From Terriglobia bacterium (GTDB taxonomy: Bacteria > Acidobacteriota > Terriglobia > Bryobacterales > Bryobacteraceae): a stretch of DNA of 64,000 bases. Position 1 is the stretch's first letter. Each line of letters begins with the position of its first letter. Location: positions 39,753 through 103,752 of the forward strand of contig JAIQFN010000016.1 in NCBI GenBank assembly GCA_020073265.1. Reading direction: 5' to 3'. Both the position numbers and the translations under genes were made by a program. Below are positions 18,820 to 27,348 of this stretch, in pieces. The notes under the pieces are model-generated. The model searched no databases, was not told the DNA's origin, and saw nothing but the letters and a program-made list of their open reading frames with translations.

Positions 18820-19704
18820 ATGAAGCTGCACGGAATCTTCCCTCCCATCGCCACGCCCTTCAATCACGAAGGCGAAATCTGGAAAGTAAAGGTCCAGCAC
18901 AACATCGAGAAGTGGAATCTCACCGGACTGGCCGGCTACGTGGTGTGCGGCTCCACTGGCGAGAGCGTCATGCTCACCACGGAGGAAAAGATCCAGCTTT
19001 GGGAATGGGTGGCGCAGTGGGCGGCGCCCGCCAAGCTGCTGATCGCGGGGACCGGCATGGAGAGCGTGCGCGAGACCGTCGCGCTTTCGAACCGCGCGGC
19101 CGAAATCGGCTACAAGGTCGCGATGGTGCGCACGCCGCACTATTACAAGAACCTGATCAACAACTCCGCGGCGCAGATGCTGTACTTCCGCGCCGTCGCC
19201 GACCAGTCGAAAATTCCACTCATCATCTACAACTGGCCGCAGATCACCGGCGTCGACATCGCGCCGGACGCCGTGGCGGAGCTGTCGCATCATCCCAACA
19301 TCATCGCCATCAAGGAAAGCTCCGGCAATCTCGAGAAGGTGATGCAGATGATTCGGGATACGAAAAAGGGATTCCAGGTGCTGACCGGATCGGCTCCGAC
19401 GCTCGCGCCGTCTCTGGCCGTCGGATGCGTGGGCGCCGTGCTGGCGTTCGCCAACGCCGCTCCTTACGCGACCATCTCCATCTGGGAGGCGCACCGCACG
19501 CGCGAACCCGAGGCGGCGCTCGACTGGCAAAATCGCATCGCTCGTCCCGCGCAGCTCGTCACCACCAAGTACGGCGTGCCCGGCCTGAAGTACGCCATGG
19601 ATCTGGCCGGATACTACGGCGGACCGCCGCGCCTGCCGCTCACCTGCCCGACTCCGGAAGCGAAGAAGGAAATCGACTTGGCGTTTCAAAGCCTGCGTGG
19701 GTGA
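18820..19704 (+). CDS. Dihydrodipicolinate-synthase-family lyase (not a canonical DapA)
   Basis: 294 residues. The TIM-barrel class I aldolase signatures are visible: VVCGSTGESVMLT, the Tyr of IIYNWPQITGVD, and the Schiff-base Lys in IIAIKESSGN. In true DapA the YNVPxRTG motif has an Arg that holds the aspartate-semialdehyde carboxylate; here the motif reads YNWPQITG, with Ile at that place. This points to another member of the family (sugar-acid or keto-acid aldolase/dehydratase) rather than lysine synthesis. No lysine genes are nearby. Confidence 0.8.
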   Translation: MKLHGIFPPIATPFNHEGEIWKVKVQHNIEKWNLTGLAGYVVCGSTGESVMLTTEEKIQLWEWVAQWAAPAKLLIAGTGMESVRETVALSNRAAEIGYKVAMVRTPHYYKNLINNSAAQMLYFRAVADQSKIPLIIYNWPQITGVDIAPDAVAELSHHPNIIAIKESSGNLEKVMQMIRDTKKGFQVLTGSAPTLAPSLAVGCVGAVLAFANAAPYATISIWEAHRTREPEAALDWQNRIARPAQLVTTKYGVPGLKYAMDLAGYYGGPPRLPLTCPTPEAKKEIDLAFQSLRG

Positions 19705-19757
19705 GTCGCGTCGGCCTGGGTTCGACAAGCGGGGCTGGAGGGGTTCATAATGAAAAT

Positions 19758-20672
19758 ATGCGGATATTCATTGTGCTTCTCACTCTTTGCTTGATTCCGC
19801 TGGGCGCCCAGCAACAGCCTCCCACCGAAGGCGGCGCCTCCGCGACCAACGCCCCCGCGCAACCGACCGGCCCGCTCGATTACGTCTGCCCGATGGACAA
19901 AGACGTCCGTTCCGACAAACCCGGGTTCTGCTCGCGCTGCGGAATGAAGCTCGTGCTCGGCGTACCCGACGAGGTCGAGTATCCGATGGATCTGCACTTC
20001 AAACCCGCTACGTTTAGGGCCGGCGAGAAGGTCCAACTTCACTTTCACATTGAGGACCCGAAGACGGACAAGACCGTGAACAAGTACGAATTCGTTCACG
20101 AGAAGCTGTTCCACATGTTTGTCGTCAGCCAGGATCTGCAGTATTTCCTGCACGACCATCCGGTACTTCAAGCCGACGGCACTTTTGATTTCGACCAGGT
20201 GTTTCCGAAGCCGGGATTGTATCGCATCGTGGGCGACTTTTATCCCACGGGCGGCACGCCCCAACTGATCGCCAAGACAGTGATAGTTCCCGGAGCTCCG
20301 GGCGCCGAGATTCCTCTGGTGGAACCAAAGCTGAAGCCGGAACTTGGAGTGAGCCATTGCACGAACATGGACGTCGCGTTGACTACCGATCCGCCGACGC
20401 CCATCGTGGGTTTGAAGACGCTGCTGTTTTTCAAGATCACTCCCGCCGATGGACTCGAGAAATACATCGGCGCGTGGGCGCACATGCTGGCAGCGAGCGA
20501 CGACCTGATCGATCTGATCCACGATCATCCGTTCATCGCCGACGGCGGGCCGCAGATGCAGTTCAACATCATCTTCCCGCGCGCCCGGACCTACAAAATC
20601 TGGGTGCAGTTCCAGCGCAAGGGCGTGATTAACACGGCGTCCTTCACGATACCGGTGTCGGAGCTGAAGTAG
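19758..20672 (+). CDS. Exported heavy-metal-binding-domain protein (cluster A)
   Basis: 304 residues from ATG 19758. A signal peptide (MRIFIVLLTLCLIPLGAQ) is followed by a Pro/Ala-rich linker and then the Cys-rich heavy-metal-binding motif YVCPMDKDVR..PGFCSRCGMKL around residues 40-65, as found at the start of CusB/CzcB-like copper efflux proteins. The rest (GEKVQLHFHIEDPKT, YEFVHEKLFHMFVVSQDL, FLHDHP, AWAHMLAASDDLIDLIHDHP in pieces) is beta-rich and full of His and Met, suggesting more metal sites. It is about as long as and clearly paralogous to the gene at 55418. Its 3' end overlaps pyrF, convergent, by 29 bp. Confidence 0.8.
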   Translation: MRIFIVLLTLCLIPLGAQQQPPTEGGASATNAPAQPTGPLDYVCPMDKDVRSDKPGFCSRCGMKLVLGVPDEVEYPMDLHFKPATFRAGEKVQLHFHIEDPKTDKTVNKYEFVHEKLFHMFVVSQDLQYFLHDHPVLQADGTFDFDQVFPKPGLYRIVGDFYPTGGTPQLIAKTVIVPGAPGAEIPLVEPKLKPELGVSHCTNMDVALTTDPPTPIVGLKTLLFFKITPADGLEKYIGAWAHMLAASDDLIDLIHDHPFIADGGPQMQFNIIFPRARTYKIWVQFQRKGVINTASFTIPVSELK

Positions 20673-21558
20673 CCTTTACGATTTCGTCGATCATCCGCAG
20701 GGTGTTGTCTCGGACCGAAGTCACGAATGCTTTTCGCGAAATGCCGCGATCGGAAAAGCCGTAGGTGATTCCGCGCGACGAACTCACCACCGCGCCCAGA
20801 CCGTTCTCGTGGAAGCAGGCCGCCGCGCTTTGAGCGCTTCCGCCTTGTGCGCCGTAACCCGGAACCAGGATGATGGCCTGAGGCATTAGCGCGCGCAATC
20901 TGCGCCCGTCTTCGGGAAAAGTAGCTCCGACCACCGCTCCGATGGAGCTATAGCCCGATTCGCCGAGCATGTTCTTGCCAAGATCGCTGATGATGGCGGC
21001 GATGGCTTCATAGAGCGGCCGGCCGGTGCCGGCGAGCGGCTGGTCCTGAAAATCCCGGGAACCCGGATTCGAGCTTTTCAGAACAACGAACAGTCCCTTG
21101 GCGTGTTTCGCACACGCTTCCGCGAAGGGAGCCAGGCTGTCGCGGCCGAGGTAGGGCGTCACGGTCAGGCTGTCGGCTTCAAAGTCGGTGGCCGACAGGA
21201 ACGCGGTCGCGTAGGCTTCCGCGGTGGAAGAAATATCGTTGCGTTTTCCGTCGGCGATGACCAGTAGTCCTCTCGAGCGCGCCGCTTTCACCGTGTTCTC
21301 GAACGCCTCCATTCCGCCCAGGCCGTATTGCTCGTAGAAGGCCAGCTGCGGTTTCACGGCGGGGACCAGGTCGGCAACCGTGTCCAGCACCAGCTCGTGA
21401 AAATCGGAGACGATGGCGCGGAAATTCTCGCGCGACGGCGTTTCGCGGCCGGACCGGATGAAGTCCGGCATCAGGTCGATGCGCGGGTCCAGGCCGACGA
21501 TGCAGGGGTTGCCTTTCTTGCGGACGGAGTCGATCAGGCGGTCGGCGAAGGTCTGCAT
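20644..21558 (-). CDS. pyrF: Orotidine 5'-phosphate decarboxylase (type 2)
   Basis: 304 residues. Type-2 PyrF features are NPCIVGLDPRIDLMPDFI, AVKPQLAFYEQYG, the catalytic block VIADGKRNDISSTAEAY with its Lys/Asp pair, TVTPYLGRDSL and the phosphate-binding end VVSSSRGITYGF. It makes UMP from OMP, the last step of de novo pyrimidine synthesis. It stands alone, convergent with the heavy-metal-binding-protein gene over 29 bp; no other pyr gene is near. Confidence 0.93.
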   Translation of the reverse strand: MQTFADRLIDSVRKKGNPCIVGLDPRIDLMPDFIRSGRETPSRENFRAIVSDFHELVLDTVADLVPAVKPQLAFYEQYGLGGMEAFENTVKAARSRGLLVIADGKRNDISSTAEAYATAFLSATDFEADSLTVTPYLGRDSLAPFAEACAKHAKGLFVVLKSSNPGSRDFQDQPLAGTGRPLYEAIAAIISDLGKNMLGESGYSSIGAVVGATFPEDGRRLRALMPQAIILVPGYGAQGGSAQSAAACFHENGLGAVVSSSRGITYGFSDRGISRKAFVTSVRDNTLRMIDEIVKATSAPTPVS

Positions 21559-21652
21559 GAATCAGTCCCATTGTGCCACGCCGAACAATTCGGGAGCGCT
21601 CGAGTGCCTGCGTCCGGGACATATAATGGAACGCATCGGAAGGAAGGTGCGC

Positions 21653-22609
21653 ATGGATCTCGGAACTCTGATTTCAGCGGGCGCGCTGGCCCTGATGGCC
21701 GCGGCGTCCGGACTTGGGCAAACGCGGGCCGCCTCGAAAACGCATCCCGACTTCGAGGGCGTGTGGAGCTTCGCGACTTTGACGCCGCTGGAGCGTCCCG
21801 CGGATCTGGCCGGCAAGACGCATCTGACCGATGAGGAAGCGGCCGCATACGCCAAGCAGGTACGCGAGCGCAGGAACTTCGACCGGCGCGACGGCGGGGC
21901 GGAGGCGGACGTCTCGCGAGCGTACAACGATCTGTTTTACGACTTCGGAAACAGGGCTTCCAATCAGACCTCGCTGATCGTCGATCCGCCGGATGGAAGG
22001 CTGCCTGCCATGACTCAGTTCGGGCAGAAACGGGCTGCCGAGCGGGCCGCTAAGAACGCGGCGATTCCGAACGGACCGGAGGATCGCCCGCTGTGGGAGC
22101 GCTGCATCCTGGGTTTCAACTCCGGCCCGCCAATGATGCCGAGCGGCTACAACAACAACGTGCAAATCTACCAGGTGCCGGGCTATGCCGTGCTCTTCAA
22201 CGAGATGGTGCACAGCGCGCGTGTGGTGCCGCTGGACGGCCGCCCGCACGGCACCCTGCGGCAGTGGATGGGCGACTCGCGCGGCCATTGGGAGGGCGAC
22301 ACGCTGGTGGTGGATACGATCAATTTCACGAGCGCCGGCACTGGAACGCTGGGACTGCGCGTGTCCACCGACGAGAACCTGCATCTGACCGAGCGTTTCA
22401 CGCGCCGCGACGCGAAGACGCTGGTATACGAATTCACGGTGGACGATCCGACCGTCTGGACGAAACCGTGGACTGCGTCGGTTCCGATGACTAAGACGGA
22501 CGAAGCGATTTACGAGTACGCGTGCCATGAGGGCAACTATGGGATGCAGGACATTCTGGCGGGCGCGCGAGCCGAGGAGCAGGCCGCGGGGCAGAAGCAG
22601 GCGAAGTGA
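21653..22609 (+). CDS. Exported conserved protein of unknown function (acidobacterial family)
   Basis: 318 residues from ATG 21653, chosen because AGGAAGG lies five bases upstream and a signal peptide follows (LISAGALALMAAASGLGQ). The body has invariant-looking blocks I recognise from a large uncharacterised acidobacterial family: DFEGVWSFATLTPLERP, RRDGGAEADVSRAYND, SLIVDPPDGRLPAMT, RCILGFNSGPPMMPSGYNNN, GDSRGHWEGDTLVVDTINF and YEYACHEGNYGM. No catalytic motif can be named. It sits between pyrF and the minus-strand cytochrome/copper operon, converging on it with 23 bp between the stop codons. Confidence 0.75.
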   Translation: MDLGTLISAGALALMAAASGLGQTRAASKTHPDFEGVWSFATLTPLERPADLAGKTHLTDEEAAAYAKQVRERRNFDRRDGGAEADVSRAYNDLFYDFGNRASNQTSLIVDPPDGRLPAMTQFGQKRAAERAAKNAAIPNGPEDRPLWERCILGFNSGPPMMPSGYNNNVQIYQVPGYAVLFNEMVHSARVVPLDGRPHGTLRQWMGDSRGHWEGDTLVVDTINFTSAGTGTLGLRVSTDENLHLTERFTRRDAKTLVYEFTVDDPTVWTKPWTASVPMTKTDEAIYEYACHEGNYGMQDILAGARAEEQAAGQKQAK

Positions 22610-22632
22610 CGTCCAACGCGTCGCCTGCCGCC

Positions 22633-23370
22633 CTACTTCTTGGCGAGCAGCGCGAGCGTGCCGCCGCCGGCCGGGTAGACTTCGATCTTGGTGCCGGCTG
22701 GGAATGTGAGCGGTTTTTCGAAGTAGTAGGCGCGGTCGTATTTCGGCTTGTAGTCGTAGATCCAGATAAGCGGCCTGATTTCGCCGTCAGGCATTTGGGC
22801 CACGGCCTGGACCGAGCTTCCTTCGGTCATGGCGCCGGCGCGCGCACCGATCAAAGTCAGGGGAGCTTTCAGCGTGAGGCTGCCGTCGGCGATGATTTCA
22901 GTGCCTGGCTTGGCCGAAGCCGAAGTTGCGGCCGCTTTGACGTTGGCGGCGACGCCTTTCTCGGCGGAGTCGAACACAGGCGGCTTGGGCAACAACGAAG
23001 GATCGTCGCCCTCGGGCGATCCGCCTTCGACCCAATCGGCGATCAGATGCATTTCCTCCTGCGTGAGCGCTTCCTGGTCCTGCACTTCTCCAAAGCCCTT
23101 CACGGCGGCGAAGGGAGGCATGCGACGTTCCAGCACTTCTTCCTTGATGGCCTTGGCCCAGGGCCGCGCGTCCTGATAGGTCATCAATTTGATATCGGAC
23201 GCCGAGCCGCCGTCGCGATGGCACGAGGCGCAGCGCTTATAGACAATTCGTGAAATCTCGCGGTTCCAGGTGATCTTGGTGGAAATAACGTCGTGGGCGC
23301 TCAGCAAGAAGCTTGCGCCCACGACCAGGAGGAGAATAACGGCTGACTTTGCTATCACTACCTTCATCAT
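22633..23370 (-). CDS. Periplasmic monoheme cytochrome c (cluster A)
   Basis: 245 residues with a signal peptide (AKSAVILLLVVGASFLLSA). A single heme c site is CASCH at about residues 48-52, and RRMPPF downstream offers the distal Met. The first half matches the heme domain of the neighbouring fusion proteins (ARPWAKAIKEEVLERRMPP); the second half is a small beta domain (LTLKAPLTLIGARAG, YDRAYYFEKPLTFPAGTKIEVYP in pieces) without the PHM-like copper ligands. Its start codon overlaps the stop of the upstream fusion gene, so it is the last gene of that operon and a plausible electron partner. Confidence 0.85.
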   Translation of the reverse strand: MMKVVIAKSAVILLLVVGASFLLSAHDVISTKITWNREISRIVYKRCASCHRDGGSASDIKLMTYQDARPWAKAIKEEVLERRMPPFAAVKGFGEVQDQEALTQEEMHLIADWVEGGSPEGDDPSLLPKPPVFDSAEKGVAANVKAAATSASAKPGTEIIADGSLTLKAPLTLIGARAGAMTEGSSVQAVAQMPDGEIRPLIWIYDYKPKYDRAYYFEKPLTFPAGTKIEVYPAGGGTLALLAKK

Positions 23371-24677
23371 TGAACGCTGGCGCTAGGCGCGCCCTCCCGT
23401 CTCTGGCGGAACAGATCATTCAGATTCATGTCGGCCGGGACGACGATGTCGTAGAAGCCGAACATCATCTCTTCCGAGCTTTGCTCGCCGAAGCGCACGG
23501 TCGCGGTCGGATCCGGATTGTGCGGATTGTTGGGCGAGTTGTCATACCAGGCGGTGCACTCGATCTGGGCTCCGGGCGGGATGGTGAGCGGCTGGGGGAG
23601 CCGATAGTCGAGCTGCCAGAAGAAGTCGTAATTGGGAACCCGCAGCAGAACTTCCTTGCGGCCGTCCGGATAAACCAGCCGGTACTCGAAGGCCTTGCCG
23701 CGCACGTGCATATGCGGGAAGAAGTTCAGAATCGTCACGCCATTGGGAAAAGTGTTCTTGGCATCGACGCGATAATTCGGATCGCCGGGAGGAATTGCGA
23801 AACCCAGGCTGCTGCCAGCCATGGTTACGGCGCGCTCGGTGGGCTTCTGTTTGGCGAACACCAAGCCAATCTTGGTGTTGTCTTCCGATTCCTTGCCGTT
23901 GGTGGTGTAGTGGATCTGCAGCACCAGATCCGATCCGGCCTTGATCATTTTGCCTAATCCCGGGCGCCACATCTCGGGCACTTTTCCGGGAGTGTAGATC
24001 ATGAGGACATCGTTGCCGCCGCCGGAGATGTTCTGGATGTTGCCGCCCGTGGGAACGATGGGCACGCCGGTCTTGGCATCGCGCAGCCACTTGGAGTTGG
24101 GATCGCGGATGAAGATCACGACGTGGTGCACGACCGACCGGTCGCTGGGGCGCGCTTCCGCCATCTGGACCCATTTGTCTTCGGTGAATCTGGTGGGGAG
24201 CACGACGTACTGGTAGGGAACCTCGCCCTTGGCGGGCAGATGGAACGCTTCGGACATTTGGAGCACGACGTCGGGCTTCTGGATGTTCCAGCCATCGACG
24301 AAGGCTAGCGCCTTGGGGGCATCCTTCAGGTCGCCTTCTTTCGATCCGCCGTCCACCCAGGAAACCACCGTGGCCATTTCCTCCGCGCTCAGCGAGCGGT
24401 CGTTGGAGAAGTGGCCGAAGTGCGGGTCGGCGAACCAGGGCGGCATCTTCCTGGTGAGGACGTCGGCGCGGATGGACTTAGCCCAGGGGCGCGCGTCCTT
24501 GTAAGACAGCAGCGAAAATGGCGCGATTTCGCCGGGCCGGTGACACTCCTGGCAGTGCTTCTGGAGGATCGGTTCCACGTCCTTGTGAAACGTGACCTGC
24601 GGCGGGGCCGAGGCGGCCAAAGCGCACGCGGCTGAGGCGGAGAAAATGAGTCCGAGTAATCCTGGCTGCTTCATCAT
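23367..24677 (-). CDS. Cytochrome c–PHM-like copper monooxygenase fusion (paralogue 1)
   Basis: 436 residues from ATG 24677, preceded by GGAAAG. Signal peptide, then a heme c domain with CQECH and distal-Met candidate in RKMPPWFADPHFG. The C-terminal two thirds carry the full ligand order of peptidylglycine alpha-hydroxylating monooxygenase (PHM): VVHHVV (two His), LQIHYTTNG (third His of the first copper), PHMHVRGK (H-x-H) and EEMMFGFYD (Met) of the second copper. Family knowledge assigns such enzymes to C-H hydroxylation with ascorbate as donor; here the attached heme could deliver electrons. Substrate unknown. The stop overlaps the start of the cytochrome c gene at 23370. Confidence 0.85.
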   Translation of the reverse strand: MMKQPGLLGLIFSASAACALAASAPPQVTFHKDVEPILQKHCQECHRPGEIAPFSLLSYKDARPWAKSIRADVLTRKMPPWFADPHFGHFSNDRSLSAEEMATVVSWVDGGSKEGDLKDAPKALAFVDGWNIQKPDVVLQMSEAFHLPAKGEVPYQYVVLPTRFTEDKWVQMAEARPSDRSVVHHVVIFIRDPNSKWLRDAKTGVPIVPTGGNIQNISGGGNDVLMIYTPGKVPEMWRPGLGKMIKAGSDLVLQIHYTTNGKESEDNTKIGLVFAKQKPTERAVTMAGSSLGFAIPPGDPNYRVDAKNTFPNGVTILNFFPHMHVRGKAFEYRLVYPDGRKEVLLRVPNYDFFWQLDYRLPQPLTIPPGAQIECTAWYDNSPNNPHNPDPTATVRFGEQSSEEMMFGFYDIVVPADMNLNDLFRQRREGAPSASVQ

Positions 24678-24724
24678 GCGATTCTTTCCTGCGGCCCTTG
24701 GTTTCGGGCCGGTCAAAATAGAAA

Positions 24725-24752
24725 CGCGCTGGCAGCCTGAACCGCCAGCGCG
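24725..24752 (-). terminator. Intrinsic terminator between the two fusion genes of cluster A
   Basis: On the minus strand CGCGCTGGC pairs perfectly with GCCAGCGCG (9 bp) and is followed by TTTCTATTTT. It lies after the stop of the fusion gene ending at 24808 and before the ATG of the one starting at 24677, so the upstream paralogue is probably mostly monocistronic or read-through is regulated. Confidence 0.7.
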
Positions 24753-24807
24753 AATGTTCACTTATTTGCCGCCCCTCCGGATTCACGCCCCGGCGAGGCC
24801 GCAGATT

Positions 24808-26169
24808 TTAGAAACCGGCGCCGCGCTGGGCTGTCGCAGGTCCCTTCTTGGGCATCATCAGATCCATGGCGGTCTTGTTCAAGGGGACCGACACGTCGAA
24901 GAAACCGAACATCATTTCTTCCCAAGTCTGTTCGCCGTAGTGAACTTCCTTGGTCGGATCGGGGTTGAACTTGTTGTTCGCCGAATTGTCGTAGTGGGCG
25001 ATGCAGTCGATCACCGTGCCCTTGGGCAGGAGCTTGGGCTGCGTGAGTTCGTAGGTGAGCTGCCAGTTGAAATCGTAGTGCGGCACTGCCAGCAGGGTCT
25101 CGGTCTCACCGCTCGGATAAGTGACCTTGTAGGTGAAGTCCTTGCCGCGGAAGTGCATGTGCGGCAGCAGATTCACCAGCGTGGCGTCGTCCTGGAGCTG
25201 GAGCTTGGTCTCTACCTGGTAGTTGGAGTCGCCCGCAGGAATGGCGAAGTTGGCGGTGGTAGCCGCGAGCGTCAGGATGCGCTCGGTGGGCCGCGTCTTG
25301 GAGAAGACGATGCCGACCTTGGAAATGTCGGTGGACGCTTTTCCGTTGGCGGTGTAGTGCATCTGCAGGATGATGTCGGAGCCGGCGGGAACCAGGCGAG
25401 CCTGGCCCGGCTTGGCGATGTCGGGAAGCGTTCCGGGCGCGTAGCCGGCCAGGAAGTCGCCGCCGAATCCGCCGCCGCCACCTTCACCACCGCCGCGGCG
25501 TTGACCCTGCTGCGGGTGAGCCTGGGCCTGGCGCTGGGCTTCTTCCATCGCTTCCTTGGCGTCGAACGCAACGCCCGGCTTCAGGTTGCGCAGCCAGGGA
25601 TTGCCGGGTTCGCGAATGAAAGCGATGATGTGGTGGACCACGGCGGGATCGCCCGGGCGCGCTTCAGCCATTTCGACATACTTGTCTTCGGTGAAGCCGG
25701 TGGGAATCACGAAGTACTGATAGTCCATGGTTCCGGAGGCGGCCACGTTGAAAGCCTGCTGCATGGTGAGCACGACATCCGGCTTTCCGATGCGCCAGCC
25801 TTGCACCCAGTCGATCGGCTTCGGGGCGTCCTTCGCATTGCCCGCCGGCGCTCCGGCATCCACCCAGTTGACCAGGGTGTCGACATCCGCCTGGGCCAGA
25901 GTGCGATCGTTCGAGAACTTGCCGAAATGGGCGTCAGCAAACCACGGTGGCATCTTCTTGGTCACCACGGCCTGCTTGATCGACTTCGCCCACGGACGAG
26001 CCTCATCGTAGGTTAGGAGAGACATCGGCGCTGCTTCGCCGGGCCGATGGCAGGTTTGACAGTTCTTCTGTAAGACTGGCAACACATCCTTGTAGAATGT
26101 GACCTTTTGTGAGGTAGTGGCCGCTGAAGCCAACGCAACGGCGAAAATGGATAGACAAGCGAAACGCAT
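24808..26169 (-). CDS. Cytochrome c–PHM-like copper monooxygenase fusion (paralogue 2)
   Basis: 453 residues from ATG 26169 (MRFACLSIFAVALASAA signal peptide), with GGGAGG upstream. Heme site CQTCH, distal Met candidate in KKMPPWFADAHFG. Copper ligands in PHM order: AVVHHIIAFI, LQMHYTANG, LPHMHFRGK and WEEMMFGFFD. A Gly/Arg/Gln-rich insert (HPQQGQRRGGGEGGGGG) lies just before the FLAGYAPGTLPDI block and looks like a flexible loop. It is closest to paralogue 4 (54072). The enzyme should be periplasmic; substrate and electron donor are unknown. Confidence 0.85.
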   Translation of the reverse strand: MRFACLSIFAVALASAATTSQKVTFYKDVLPVLQKNCQTCHRPGEAAPMSLLTYDEARPWAKSIKQAVVTKKMPPWFADAHFGKFSNDRTLAQADVDTLVNWVDAGAPAGNAKDAPKPIDWVQGWRIGKPDVVLTMQQAFNVAASGTMDYQYFVIPTGFTEDKYVEMAEARPGDPAVVHHIIAFIREPGNPWLRNLKPGVAFDAKEAMEEAQRQAQAHPQQGQRRGGGEGGGGGFGGDFLAGYAPGTLPDIAKPGQARLVPAGSDIILQMHYTANGKASTDISKVGIVFSKTRPTERILTLAATTANFAIPAGDSNYQVETKLQLQDDATLVNLLPHMHFRGKDFTYKVTYPSGETETLLAVPHYDFNWQLTYELTQPKLLPKGTVIDCIAHYDNSANNKFNPDPTKEVHYGEQTWEEMMFGFFDVSVPLNKTAMDLMMPKKGPATAQRGAGF

Positions 26170-26192
26170 GCACAGCCTCCCGACTGGTTCAG

Positions 26193-26198
26193 AGTATA
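26193..26198 (-). promoter_or_regulatory. Possible -10 element for the fusion gene at 26169
   Basis: On the minus strand TATACT lies 23 bp upstream of the ATG, between it and the GGGAGG ribosome-binding site upstream half. No good -35 hexamer is placed 16-18 bp further up, so this is tentative. The rest of the 316-bp gap 26170-26485 shows runs of A/G and no gene. Confidence 0.3.
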
Positions 26199-26485
26199 CC
26201 TTACCATGATACGGGAAACTGCTCGGATTTGGTTCGAGGAATCTCAAGGGAAGGGGGAAAAAAACGGTTATCGATAGGTTGTTTCCGGGGTTCGAGGGAG
26301 GGCGCTAATAGTAGTTCTACTTTCTATGGCTTGGCTGAATTCCGGCTAAACTTCTGACGGGCCTAGGAATGGCTCTGGGCGGGTCAAGTTCTCCCTGAGA
26401 TTCGTGTCGACGATTTTTCACTATTACAAAGAGTTGGCAAATGGGTTATTATAAACGGTTCAGTTTCATCCCTAGACCGACGATT

Positions 26486-26845
26486 ATGCCGCCCGACGAG
26501 ACTGCCATGTCTTCCGACCCGCGTCCTGAACGCGCCCTGGATCTTGAGGATGCCCGGAAACGGGCGGGCGTCTCACTGGACGAGATCGCGGACGCCACCA
26601 AGATCAGTGTGCGGTTTCTCAAGGCCATCGAGGCCGAGGAGTTCGAGAAGCTGCCGGGTGGAATCTTCACCACCAGCTATCTGCGGCAGTATGCGGTGGC
26701 GATCGGATACGACGAGAACGCGCTGCTGGCGCACTATCATCGCAAGATGAATCCACCGGCGGCCAACGCGCCCGGGCAGACGGGCGAGAGCGGAGGCCGG
26801 CGGCTGGAGCGCTGGCTGAGGGCGTCGCCGGAAGCTTCGCATTAG
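26486..26845 (+). CDS. Small cytoplasmic RodZ-type helix-turn-helix protein
   Basis: 119 residues from ATG 26486 (an in-frame ATG at 26441 and one at 26507 are alternatives; none has a clear ribosome-binding site). It carries the HTH_25 domain seen at the N terminus of RodZ: LEDARKRAGVSLDEIADATKISVRFLKAIEAEEFEKLP, followed by GIFTTSYLRQYAVAIGYDENALL (both given in pieces of family text). Unlike RodZ it has no transmembrane segment, ending in a short Pro/Gly/Arg-rich tail. It may be a DNA-binding or cytoskeleton-related protein; its position before the flagellar genes is the only contextual hint. Confidence 0.7.
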   Translation: MPPDETAMSSDPRPERALDLEDARKRAGVSLDEIADATKISVRFLKAIEAEEFEKLPGGIFTTSYLRQYAVAIGYDENALLAHYHRKMNPPAANAPGQTGESGGRRLERWLRASPEASH

Positions 26846-26871
26846 CGGTTAGCTCTGATCTTTCGGACTAG

Positions 26872-26912
26872 GCGTTCAGAGCAGTCTGAACGCGGCACGC
26901 TGAGCGCGCCAC
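26872..26912 (-). repeat. Double-hairpin repeat, degenerate copy R4
   Basis: Read on the minus strand: GTGGC (26912-26908), a shortened first hairpin (26907-26895, 13 instead of 18 nt), one spacer base, and an intact second hairpin (26893-26872) with a 9-bp stem GCGTTCAGA/TCTGAACGC and loop CTGC. Geometry of lead, spacer and second hairpin equals R1-R3. It lies between the HTH gene and flgM. Confidence 0.7.
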
Positions 26913-27044
26913 GTCCTATCCCCACCGAGCAACCGGGAATATCCCGAATCATGCTGGAGCCTTATTCTCTATCTTGGCGGGTGGCGCCGTCGATATGGAC
27001 AGTAGGAAGGCGATGAGCAGCGATTCATCGATCAGATTCAACAG

Positions 27045-27320
27045 ATGAAAATCAGCGATCCTAACGGGAGAGTAGTGTCCGGGCTGGGCCGGACAATTGG
27101 ACCGGCGAGCGGGGCGCGCAGTGCGAGCCCGGCGGCACCGTCCTTGCAAGGCGATCAGATCCAGCTTTCCGGGTTGATGGCGCGGCTTTCTGGGAACGGT
27201 TCCTCCGAGCACGTCGGCAGGCTGTCGCAGCTGGTTTCAAGCGGCCAATATCAGGTGGATTCCAACGCGGTGAGCGCCGCGATGATCCAGGACCGTCTGG
27301 GATTCAGTGCCGCATACTAG
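27045..27320 (+). CDS. flgM: Anti-sigma-28 factor FlgM-like
   Basis: 91 residues. The N terminus is disordered and Ser/Ala/Gly-rich, with MKISDPNGRVV at the start; the C-terminal helix block VGRLSQLVSSGQYQVDSNAVSAAMIQDRLG matches the sigma-28-binding part of FlgM (given here as the family text). FlgM holds the flagellar sigma factor inactive until the hook is finished and it is exported. The position directly before flgN, flgK and flgL supports the call. Confidence 0.8.
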   Translation: MKISDPNGRVVSGLGRTIGPASGARSASPAAPSLQGDQIQLSGLMARLSGNGSSEHVGRLSQLVSSGQYQVDSNAVSAAMIQDRLGFSAAY

Positions 27321-27348
27321 CGATGCGAGCCGTTGAGACAGGAGCAGT

